This document shows, piece by piece, positions 55,658 through 63,731 of a stretch of 64,000 bases of DNA (position 1 is the first letter of the stretch; each line of letters starts with the position of its first letter). Both the position numbers and the translations under genes were made by a program. The stretch spans positions 7,440,001 through 7,504,000 of the forward strand of contig OY969087.1 in the NCBI GenBank assembly GCA_963697525.1. Direction: 5' to 3'. The notes beneath the pieces were generated by a model. That model was given only the letters and a program-made list of their open reading frames with translations, searched no databases and was not told the origin of the DNA. Origin of the DNA: Bradymonas sp963697525 (GTDB lineage: Bacteria > Myxococcota_A > Bradymonadia > Bradymonadales > Bradymonadaceae).

Positions 55658-57685
55658 CTACTTGATCGGACAAAAGAGTTGGGGAACATCTGGCATCTCA
55701 GTCCAGAGAACGCCGGCGGCGTCGAGCGCCGTTTTCACGTGCACTGCGGTCACAGATACTCCGAGTTCGTTTGCAAGCTTTTGAGCAGGCCCCAGCGCTC
55801 CATAGCAGGTCACAAGGCGTATATCTTGCCCGTAAAATGCTGGATTTCGCGAAACCGCATCCGCGATCTGCTTGGTATGGGTCGGAAGATCGTTCGTGAA
55901 AAACATGAAGCTACCATCAGTGACCGGACCGCCGTGCACAATTACATCAAAGCTATCGGTAGCCGCCTTGCTATACTTGAAGTTCGCTTTCACTACAGCA
56001 TCATCGCCAACAGCCGTCGCCGTCGCATGGTGGTGGACTGTAGCACCATTTGCAACGAAGTCTTCCCCGCCTTCCTTTCCGGCGTCGCTTGAGAGGGTCT
56101 TGACTGAATCCTGCCCGAGCTTCTGCTCCGCCTTTTCTGCGACCTCGTCCCCTCCATCCTTGAGCAGCTTCTCTATGAGAAGCTTGCCTCCCTTCTTCGC
56201 CACAATATCCGTCCCCAGGGACAGAACGTCCAGCATATCATCGGCTTGAATAACGCTCGGCGTGATCCCCGTTTGAGCATTCCAGGTGCCGGCGTAGTTG
56301 CCTTTGGTCGTGATGAAGTCGTTGTATTCCGAGCCCTTTTCGTGCTGGTAGAAGCCCATGATTTTTACGGTATCGCCGCTCATGTCCAGGATGGGGATCA
56401 TGTCTTTGGGCATGCCCAGTTTTCGCTGGAGTTTGCCGACGGCAAGACTGATCCGGGCCTTGTCGGCGCTACTAAGCTCCGGCTTGCCGGATTGGCAGTG
56501 GTCGACGTGTATCTTGACACCGGTGTCCACCCGAGGAACGTCTCCGACACTCTGCGGCCCCGAAATATACTTCCGCCTCGGAACCTGTGTACCCGAAGGG
56601 TCAGATAGGCAAATGGGGTTGCCTCGCACATACGCATACAAGTTCGGCCCATCGACCATCCCCAAGGGATCGGGCGCCGTCCACCTGGCCGTCCACGGCG
56701 CGTAATAGCGCGCCCCATGGTAGTTGAGGCTCGATTCCTCATCGCGCTCCTTGCCGGTAAACCGGTAGCGCTTCTTGGCAAACGAGCCGAACGACGACTC
56801 GCCGTAGGGGCGGTACTCCTCACGGTTGTAGAAGGCGCCGGTGCCATCGACGACCACGGCGCTCGACTGCAGGTGGTCGCCCAGGTGGTACTGGGTGGCC
56901 GGGGGGTTGCTGCCGTCGAGCTCGCTTCCAAGGCGGCGGGTGGCGACGCGTTTGGCGTCGTCCATGACGTGCAGCACGTTGTTTTCGGGCGGCGTCCCGC
57001 TGCCGTCGATCTCCACGTGGTGCTCGAAAATGCCGTCGATGTAGACGGTGTGCACGGGGTTGGCGCCGGACTTGCTTACGACCTTTTGGACGCGTTGGCC
57101 GCCGGAGTTGTAGGTGTAGTGGGCGAAGACGGTGGCCTGGCTGCCGGCGACCTGGTTTCGAAAGGCGCGCATCCGGCCAGCGAAGTCCCACTCGTGGTGG
57201 CGCTCGGTGTTCTCCTGAATGAGGTTTCCGCCGGCGTCGTAGGTGTGGGTGTAGGTCGTGGAGCCGACGGTCATGCCGGTGAGGCGGTTGGACGTCGACT
57301 CGATGCCGTAGGAGCGGGTCCACGAGGAGACGGTGTCCGAGTCCTGGACGTAGTCGTGGCGAAGCTCGGTGAGGCTTCCGACGGCGTCGTAGGTGTAGGA
57401 TTCCTTGTAGGGGCGAGCCTGGGTGTAGTCGGTGCAGCCGGGTTGGTCCTGCCAGGGCACGTTCGGGTTTTGCTTGCACTCTCGTCCCGTGGCGCCGGTC
57501 AGCCGGTACAGCGGGTCGTATTCGAACAGGCGCTCGAGGCTCGACTGGGTGAAACTTCCCCAGGCCTGCGGGTCGAGCTGGCCGAAGACGTTGGTGTCTA
57601 GGCCCGCCTCATCGCTTGGCGGCGTCGTGCTCGCGTCGTTGACGGTCGACAGGATGTTTCCGACGGCGTCGTAGGTGTAGCGCAC
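55658..57685 (-). CDS. Rhs core with C-terminal toxin 1 (HG...TC motif), 5'-truncated
   Basis: This 675-aa remnant begins inside the YD-repeat barrel (YTYDAVGNILSTV, YTYDAVGSLTEL). It reaches the Rhs core RYYAPWTARWTAPDPLGMVDGPNLYAYVRGNP. A pre-toxin segment of about 135 residues (VDTGVKIHVDHCQSGKP to IQADD) is shared with the second module. The C-terminal 195 residues are unique. They contain FDVIVHGGPVTDG and, about 40 residues later, IRLVTCYGALGPAQKLANELGVSV, a His-Gly...Cys layout reminiscent of clan-CD/C80-type cysteine proteases. An enzymatic role is inferred only. The original 5' part continues out of frame to 57990. Confidence 0.82.
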   Translation of the reverse strand: MRYTYDAVGNILSTVNDASTTPPSDEAGLDTNVFGQLDPQAWGSFTQSSLERLFEYDPLYRLTGATGRECKQNPNVPWQDQPGCTDYTQARPYKESYTYDAVGSLTELRHDYVQDSDTVSSWTRSYGIESTSNRLTGMTVGSTTYTHTYDAGGNLIQENTERHHEWDFAGRMRAFRNQVAGSQATVFAHYTYNSGGQRVQKVVSKSGANPVHTVYIDGIFEHHVEIDGSGTPPENNVLHVMDDAKRVATRRLGSELDGSNPPATQYHLGDHLQSSAVVVDGTGAFYNREEYRPYGESSFGSFAKKRYRFTGKERDEESSLNYHGARYYAPWTARWTAPDPLGMVDGPNLYAYVRGNPICLSDPSGTQVPRRKYISGPQSVGDVPRVDTGVKIHVDHCQSGKPELSSADKARISLAVGKLQRKLGMPKDMIPILDMSGDTVKIMGFYQHEKGSEYNDFITTKGNYAGTWNAQTGITPSVIQADDMLDVLSLGTDIVAKKGGKLLIEKLLKDGGDEVAEKAEQKLGQDSVKTLSSDAGKEGGEDFVANGATVHHHATATAVGDDAVVKANFKYSKAATDSFDVIVHGGPVTDGSFMFFTNDLPTHTKQIADAVSRNPAFYGQDIRLVTCYGALGPAQKLANELGVSVTAVHVKTALDAAGVLWTEMPDVPQLFCPIK

Positions 57686-57990
57686 GTCGTGGAAGATGTC
57701 CGCCGGTTGCGCTGCTGAAGGTATCGCCGGCTCGGGTGTAGTTCTCCGAGCGAAGCCGTGTGAGCCGGAAGGTCTTTTGGTCGTAGGCGTAGCGGGTCAT
57801 TACGCCGTTTCCGAGCGCGGCCAGAATGCGCTGACCCTTGGGGTTGTAGGCGATGTGCTCGACGTAGGTGTCGCGGCGAGTTCGACCGACTTTAGCGCTC
57901 CGGCGCGGTTGTAGGTGGGGACGAGGAGCTTTTGCTCGTTGTCGGTGTCCCGGGGGTAGAAGACCTGGCGCGGGCGGCCCAGGGCGTCAA
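57609..57990 (-). pseudogene. Frameshifted 5' continuation of Rhs module 1
   Basis: Across two 1-nt breaks (near 57705 and 57870) the minus strand reads LDALGRPRQVFYPRDTDNEQKLLVPTYNRAGALKSVEL, then YVEHIAYNPKGQRILAALGNGVMTRYAYDQKTFRLTRLRSENY, then DIFHDVRYTYDAVGN. This aligns block by block with the intact copy at 61150-61400. At about 57990 homology stops at a Y1-transposase remnant of opposite orientation. Module 1 is therefore cut off from any Rhs N-terminus. Confidence 0.8.
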
Positions 57991-58435
57991 GATTTATGCC
58001 TTTGTGTTCATGTCCAACCACTTCCATCTGCTGTTGAGCGCGCCCGGTCTCAACCTGGGCCTGTTCATGTGCCAATTCCAGGTCCGGTTGGCCGCCGAAC
58101 TCAACAATCTGCATGGTCGCGAGGGCTTTTTGTGAGGGACGGTATCGCTGCGAGCATGTCCTGGACGACGATGCCATGACCGATGTTAGTGATCCTCAAC
58201 AACCCGGTTCAGGCGTTGCTGATGCGCCACCCTGAGCGGTGGCCCGGGGTGAGTTCCTGGGACGCTCATATGGGCAACGGTACGTTCACGGGCCGCTACG
58301 TCCTCAAAAAGGAGCTTCGGGCGATGCGCAAGGCCACCAAAAACCCCGACCTGACCCGAAAGCAGGCGCGCGAGCACAAAGCGTACACCGTCGAGTTGGC
58401 CAGGCTTCCGGCCTTCGCCGACCTCGACGGGCTGG
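57990..58435 (+). pseudogene. Remnant of a REP-associated Y1 transposase inserted in Rhs
   Basis: On the plus strand, YAFVFMSNHFHLLLSAP contains the HUH motif of a Y1 transposase of a different lineage from the gene at 1491. It is followed by FQVRLAAELNNLHGREGF, then after indels GRYRCEHVLDDDAMTDV, VILNNPVQALLMRHPERWPGVSSWDAHM and a tail KKELRAMRKATKNPDLTRKQA. At least two indels (near 58134 and 58192) and a missing N-terminus make it non-functional. Confidence 0.8.
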
Positions 58436-58439
58436 CAGC

Positions 58440-58568
58440 TGGCTGCGCTTGCTCAAGATCGGTGCGCAGGTCTAGGTCACCGCGCGCCGGGTATGGCTGC
58501 GCATGGCATCGGGATGCCCATTGCAACAGCAATTCCAGGCTGTCTTGCGCAAGATCACCGGTCACTGA
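58440..58568 (+). pseudogene. C-terminal remnant of an IS1380-like DDE transposase
   Basis: The frame WLRLLKIGAQV-stop-VTARRVWLRMASGCPLQQQFQAVLRKITGH resembles the C-terminus of IS1380-family transposases, with one internal TAG. About 200 bp downstream, CCTTGGTGAAAAGTAAGGGTTAG (58771-58795) looks like the terminal sequence of such an element. The rest of the transposase is missing. Confidence 0.55.
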
Positions 58569-58789
58569 GCACCGCCACGAAGTCGACAAACTGGACAAAG
58601 GCGCCGAAAACGAGGCCGCGGTGTACCCTGCGCATCACCGCGCGCCGTTTGAGCGGCTCGGCAGCCACGAAAAACGGCCGTCAGCAGCCAAAGTCGGCTC
58701 GCTGACGACCGCATCTCTCGACCAACCGACCACCGCAGGCTCAAACCGCATGTTCAATTGCGATTTCCAACCTTGGTGAAAAGTAAGGG

Positions 58790-59119
58790 TTAGTCATCAA
58801 CACTGGGGTTTCTATCAAGAAAGACCAGTTTCTCGCGCCCAAATATTCCATAAACAGACCACACACGTTCTTTGGTCCACACCGTCACATTCCCGACAGA
58901 ATCAACTCGCATGGACTCAAAACAATCGTGAGGGTGTGCTTTACTTAAGAAATCCCACGTCACAACATAACGCCGACCCCGATTCTCGCCTTCATCAAAG
59001 CCCGCGTTGCTCTCATATCGGTCTAGACCCGCAACATCGAGTCGCTTTTCTTGTGAGAAAAGCTCCCCTGAATCTGAAGGACATATCGCGAAGTCTTTCC
59101 AGTCTTGGTACAGCGTCAT
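58790..59119 (-). CDS. Candidate immunity protein for Rhs module 2
   Basis: This 109-aa protein is low in GC, acidic and aromatic-rich (DWKDFAICPSDSGELF, YVVTWDFL). Its start lies 14 bp behind the stop of the ADP-ribosyltransferase-like Rhs toxin, preceded by GGAGGAGG. Its C-terminal half (FESMRVDSVGNVTVWTKERVW...LVFLDRNP) is clearly related to the partial gene at the right edge of the window (FEMMRVESTGAVTVWSNNHVW...LVVVDRNP). The two are therefore paralogous immunity genes. Confidence 0.75.
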   Translation of the reverse strand: MTLYQDWKDFAICPSDSGELFSQEKRLDVAGLDRYESNAGFDEGENRGRRYVVTWDFLSKAHPHDCFESMRVDSVGNVTVWTKERVWSVYGIFGREKLVFLDRNPSVDD

Positions 59120-59133
59120 AGCTTCCTCCTCCG

Positions 59134-62028
59134 CTAGTGTGGAACCACTCCGACACGATAACTGTCTGGCACAAAGTACTTAAAAACTCGTTCCTCCAAT
59201 CCTGGATCGCCCTTAGGAAGTTTCTTAAACACCGACGTTGGGACATCATAAACCACAGTATGAGTTCCGTACATCTTGGCGGCACTCTTGGACGTCGATG
59301 TTGATACTCCGTATTCTGACCCCGCCCTCCCGTGGAAGGCATGTTCGTGTGCATATGCTTCGTCCAGGAATCCGTCGGCTCCGCCTCCCGGGGGAATCTC
59401 CGACCCGTCTCGAAATGCCCTGGCTACTTGCTGCACGTCCGGTTTGGGCGTACCTCGGTAAATCCGCTTTGTACCGGGCTTTGCCGCTGGTACATCATCA
59501 AATGATTGATATACTTTTGGGCCAACATCTTCAACGACTTCCTGTTCTACCTTGGCCTCGGCCTTTTTTGCGGCACGGTCGGCAAGATATTGGGCAAGCC
59601 TCTCGCCGATGTTCTTTGCTCCAGCCAGTCCCGCGTCCGCCCCTGCCTTTGCCAGCTCGATTGCGGGCTTCTTGGCTATGGCAAAAACTAGAAGAAGGTC
59701 GTCTGCTTGGATGGCGCTCTCTTCGATGCCCGTTCGAGCGTTCCACGTGCCAGCGTATCTGCCTTTGGTCGTGATAAAATCCTTGTACTCGGAGCCTTCT
59801 TCGCGGTGATAGAAGCCCATGATCTTGACTGTATCTCCGGTCATGTCCAAGATCGGCTTCATTTCCCTGGACATCCCCAACTTGCGCTCAAGTTTGCCAG
59901 CCACCAAGCTGACGCGAACCCTGTCGCTCGCACTCAGTGCCGGCTTGCCGGATTGGCAGTGGTCGACGTGTATCTTGACGCCGGTGTCCACCCGAGGAAC
60001 GTCTCCAACATTCTGCGGCCCCGAGATAAACTTTCGCTTCTTGGGAACCTGTGTACCCGAAGGGTCCGAAAGGCAAATGGGATTCCCACTCACATACGCA
60101 TACAAGTTCGGCCCATCGACCATCCCCATGGGATCGGTCGCCGTCCACCGCGCCGTCCACGACGCGTAGTAACGCGCGCCGTGGTAGTACAGGCTACTCT
60201 CCTCATCGCGCTCCTTGCCCGTAAACCGGTAGCGCTTTTTCGCAAACGAACCGAACGACGACTCGCCGTAGGGCCGGTACTCCTCGCGGTTGTAGAAGGT
60301 GCCGCCGTAATCGACGACCACGGCGCTCGACTGCAGGTGGTCGCCCAGGTGGAAGAGGACCGCCGGCGGCGAGGAGCCGTCGAGCTCGGGGCCAAGCCGG
60401 CGGGTGGCCACCCGCTTGGTGTCGTCCATGACGTGCATGACGTTGTTCTCGGCCAGGGGCGTCGTGTAGTCGCTGGTGTCGAGCTCCTGGTGGTGCTCGA
60501 AGACGCCGTCGAGGTAGACCGAGTGCACGGGGTTGCCGCTCGACTTGCACACGACCTTCTGCACCCGCTGGCCGCCGGCGTCATAGGTGTAGTGGGCGAA
60601 GACGGTGGCCTGGCTACCGCTCGTCTGGTTTCGAAACGCGCGCATCCGCCCGGCCCAGTCCCACTCGTGGTGGCGCTCGGTGTTCTCGTCGAGGAGGTTT
60701 CCGCTCGCGTCGTAGGTGTACGCGCGGGTGGTGTCGGCCGAGGTCATCGAGGTCAGTCGGTTGGAGGTCGCCTCGACGGTGTAGTCGCGCACCCACTGTT
60801 GCCCGGCGCCGTAGTTGTGCGTGAGATGGGTGAGGCTTCCGACGGCGTCGTAGGTGTAGGTCTCGGTGTAGGCGCGCGTCTGGGTGGGGTCGTTGGCGTT
60901 GCCGCCGTTTGGCATGTACTCCCAGGGCTGGGCCGGATCGGCGGCGTATTCGCGCCCGGTCGCCTGCGTCAGGCGATAGAGCGCGTCGTAGTCAAAGGTG
61001 CGGCTCAAGCTGCTCGCCCCGCCGACGCCCACGTCGGCCCCGGCGCTGTCGGTCTGCACGATGTTGCCGACCGCGTCGTAGCTGTACTTGATGTCCTGCA
61101 GCGGCGTCGTGCCGTCGGGGCTGTAGGTGTCGGCGCTCGGGGTGGTGTAGCCCTCGCTTCGCAGCCGGGTGAGCCGAAAGGTCGTCTCGTCGTAGGCATA
61201 GCGGGTCATCACCCCGTTGGCCAATACGGCGAGCGTGCGCTGACCCCGGGCGTTGTAGGCGATGTGGTCGACGTACGCCCAGCCGCCGAAGGCGACCGAC
61301 TGCAGCGCCCCTGCCTTGTTGTAGGTCGGCAACAGGCTCTTGCGGTAGCCGTCGACATCCGTGGGGTACATCACGCGCTTGGCGCGGTTGAGGGCGTCAT
61401 AGCTCGTATCGGTCCGGTAGTAGGTGTCGTCGAGCAGGGCAGCTTTCTTGCTGGCGATCGACTCACCGCTCGCCAGCGTCCAGTCGACCCGGAAGGTGTC
61501 GACGACGTAGCCGTTGGCCGAGCTGGCGGCCTGGTAGGCCTCGACCATGAGCTGTGGCTTGATGACCTGCTTGGTCTTGGTGAGGGGGTTTCCCTTGAAG
61601 TCATAGGCGCTCAGGAGCACAACCCCAGACTCGTCCCAGTGCTCCACGGGGCGGCCGACCTGGTTGTTCGTCTTCGGATCTGGCCCCCCGGGGTCGTCGC
61701 CGTAGAAGACCCGCTCGACCAGGCGCACCGCCTCGCCGCTCGCGTCCCGGCCCCAGCTCTTCTTGGGACGAAGCAGGGTGTCGACCGTCTTGAGCGTCAG
61801 CCCCCCGCGCGCATCCCGGGCCTCGATGGGCGTGCCCGCGGCATCGAAGACCGCCCGCGAGATGCCGGCGTCGATGCTCTCAGTGCGAAGCACCCGGTTG
61901 GCCAAGTCGTAGACCTGGGTGGCCGCCGGCGTCGTGTGCACCGGGTCGGTGACGGTGAGGACGTTTCCGCGGATGTCGTAGGTCGTCGTCGTGGTGTACC
62001 AGTCTTGCGAATCGGCGCTATTTCGCAC
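59134..62028 (-). CDS. Rhs protein with C-terminal ADP-ribosyltransferase-like toxin 2, 5'-truncated (964 aa)
   Basis: This protein has a long YD-repeat region (VYDLANRVLRTESIDAG, YTYDAVGSLTHLTHNY, ARGGLTLK) and the Rhs core TARWTATDPMGMVDGPNLYAYVSGNP at about residue 640. The pre-toxin segment (VDTGVKIHVDHC...IQADD) is the same as in module 1. A unique toxin lies at about 775-964. It has TKRIYRGT, then GVSTSTSKSAAKMYG and GLEERVFKYFVP, the Arg / Ser-Thr-Ser / Glu order of R-S-E ADP-ribosyltransferases. The 5' end is lost at an inserted repeat at about 62040, so secretion through an N-terminal adaptor is unlikely. An immunity candidate follows at once. Confidence 0.82.
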   Translation of the reverse strand: MRNSADSQDWYTTTTTYDIRGNVLTVTDPVHTTPAATQVYDLANRVLRTESIDAGISRAVFDAAGTPIEARDARGGLTLKTVDTLLRPKKSWGRDASGEAVRLVERVFYGDDPGGPDPKTNNQVGRPVEHWDESGVVLLSAYDFKGNPLTKTKQVIKPQLMVEAYQAASSANGYVVDTFRVDWTLASGESIASKKAALLDDTYYRTDTSYDALNRAKRVMYPTDVDGYRKSLLPTYNKAGALQSVAFGGWAYVDHIAYNARGQRTLAVLANGVMTRYAYDETTFRLTRLRSEGYTTPSADTYSPDGTTPLQDIKYSYDAVGNIVQTDSAGADVGVGGASSLSRTFDYDALYRLTQATGREYAADPAQPWEYMPNGGNANDPTQTRAYTETYTYDAVGSLTHLTHNYGAGQQWVRDYTVEATSNRLTSMTSADTTRAYTYDASGNLLDENTERHHEWDWAGRMRAFRNQTSGSQATVFAHYTYDAGGQRVQKVVCKSSGNPVHSVYLDGVFEHHQELDTSDYTTPLAENNVMHVMDDTKRVATRRLGPELDGSSPPAVLFHLGDHLQSSAVVVDYGGTFYNREEYRPYGESSFGSFAKKRYRFTGKERDEESSLYYHGARYYASWTARWTATDPMGMVDGPNLYAYVSGNPICLSDPSGTQVPKKRKFISGPQNVGDVPRVDTGVKIHVDHCQSGKPALSASDRVRVSLVAGKLERKLGMSREMKPILDMTGDTVKIMGFYHREEGSEYKDFITTKGRYAGTWNARTGIEESAIQADDLLLVFAIAKKPAIELAKAGADAGLAGAKNIGERLAQYLADRAAKKAEAKVEQEVVEDVGPKVYQSFDDVPAAKPGTKRIYRGTPKPDVQQVARAFRDGSEIPPGGGADGFLDEAYAHEHAFHGRAGSEYGVSTSTSKSAAKMYGTHTVVYDVPTSVFKKLPKGDPGLEERVFKYFVPDSYRVGVVPH

Positions 62029-62062
62029 CGTCGCCGAGACGACGCGGCCCAGACGCAGTCCG

Positions 62063-62231
62063 CACTTCGATCCTGCGAGTCGACCATTGGTCCAGTAACC
62101 CCACGCCGCCCACGGGGGTGGGACCCCGCCTATTTACACAAATAAGATTGACGTCCACGCATCGCGACGTGGTCGATCTTCGAGGCCACGACTCGCCCGC
62201 CACCGTCTCACTCGAGGCCACGAATCACCCA
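62063..62231. repeat. Half copy of the 50589-50893 inverted-repeat element, inserted in Rhs
   Basis: CACTTCGATCCTGCGAG...GTGGGACCCCGCCTATTTACACA...TAAGATT and two GAGGCCACGA units match the left half of the complete copy. It ends at CACCCA, and Rhs sequence resumes at once with GGGAATGTCGGTG. It separates the 5' end of module 2 from the next Rhs fragment, so insertion or recombination here truncated the gene. Confidence 0.7.
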
Positions 62232-63726
62232 GGGAATGTCGGTGTCCTGGACCTGGTAGACCCGCTGCTCGGTCGTCACCGAGACCGGCTCGCCGCGCTC
62301 GGCGAAGGCCAAAAGGTCGTAGGTCCGGCGCGTGCCCGGTGTGGTGAGCGTGTCACCCACGGTCTCGGTCGTCTTGCCCATGACCGCTTTCTTGTCCACC
62401 AGCCCCAGCGGCGTGTAGGCGACCTGGACGCGGTTGTCGTTGACGTCGGTGACCTCCACGGGCTTGAAGATGCGGTAGTCGTAGCTCGCTTTTCTCGTGA
62501 GCGTGGCGCTGTCCACCTGGATGGGAAGCAGGTCGTAGGTGCCGTAGGTGATCGAGGTGACCTGGTCGACGGGGTTTTTGGTCTCGACGACGAGTCCTCG
62601 CGAGCCCGTGCCAGCCTGGAAGTCGTACTTCGTGCGGCTCGATTCGGCGTAGAAATAGCCGGTGGCGGAGTCGTAGCGGTAGCCGGCGCGGCCGCTCAGG
62701 GCGTCGATGCGGCTTTGGAAGTCGGACGGATACTCGGCCGGCCACGACGGCGAGTCGGCGGCGAGGTAGGCGGGTGGGCCGCCCTCGCCGGTGGGATACG
62801 CTTCGGCGAGGATGTCGTCGGTCAGGACGAGCTTCTCGCTTCTGACGGCGGCGCCGTAGGTGCCGATCTGTCCCTTCGAAAGCCCGTCGAACGCCGCGCC
62901 GTCGTAGTAGAAGCATCTCGTCGACGTTTTTCAGCGCCAGGCCACCCCTGGCGTCGCGCGCCTCGATGGGCACGCCGGCGGCGTCGAAGACGGCAGTGGA
63001 GGTGCCGGCGTCGATGCTCTCGCTTCTGAGCACCCGGTTGGCCAGGTCGTAGACCTGCGTGGCCGCGGCGGTGGCATGCACCGGGTCACAAACCTCGAGG
63101 ACGTTTCCGCGGATGTCGTAGGTCGTCGTGGTCGTGTACCACTTGTCTTAGTCGGTCGCGTCGTTTCTCACCGTCGCCGACACGACGCGTCCAAGCGCGT
63201 CGAACACCGCACTTGCCGGCGTGTCCCAGTGTGACTGGGCCCCGCCGACGATGCCGACACGTTGGTCGTTGTCATCGAGCTCGTAGTCGTAATCGTTGGC
63301 GTCGTAGCTATAGCGCTCCCAGGGCGTGGGCTCGTAGCTCTCCGGCGTGGACAAGTCAGGCGTATCGATGGTGCCGGGCACGCCGAAGACGACGAGCTCG
63401 TGGGCGCCGTTCGGGTGCACCGTCTTGTACTGGCGGCCGCGGGCGTCGTAGAACAGCTCGATCGACTGACCGGTGGGGCCGCTCGGGTCCTGGGAGACGT
63501 CGTCGAAGTCCCAGCCTTCGGCGAAGAAAGGCTCCCACTTCTGATGGTGCGCACCGACATCGGGCTGAGGCTGCCTCGTGCGCTGGCGACTCGACGCCCA
63601 GAAGCAGCCTCGCACGGCTGCGCTGGCGCAGGGAACCTCGGCGAGATCAATTCGACAAGGAGATTGACGAATTGAACCGCCGAGGTTGTTACGGCGCACA
63701 GCCTGGGCTGCAAGATCCGCAGCCAA
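62232..63726 (-). pseudogene. Mosaic Rhs fragment with internal stop and a deletion junction
   Basis: Read 5' to 3' on the minus strand, this starts near 63590 with HHQKWEPFFAEGWDFDDVSQDPSGPTGQSIELFYDARGRQYKTV. It runs to ATVRNDATD, meets TAA at 63148, continues DKWYTTTTTYDIRGNVLEV...EARDARGGLALKNVDEM, then jumps out of frame at about 62905. After that it reads YYDGAAFDGLSKGQIGTYGAAVRSEK...FKPVEVTDVNDNRVQVAYTPLG. The segments are in an order unlike the intact module, so this is a recombined, dead Rhs copy. Confidence 0.78.
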
Positions 63727-63731
63727 TCAGA

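Noticed and set aside
58183..58779. A 198-aa plus-strand frame as a functional gene
   Set aside because: Only its first 80 codons correspond to the Y1 transposase tail. The rest reads the IS1380-like remnant out of frame.
59707..62145. An 812-aa plus-strand frame
   Set aside because: It is antisense to the Rhs module and contains no recognisable motif.
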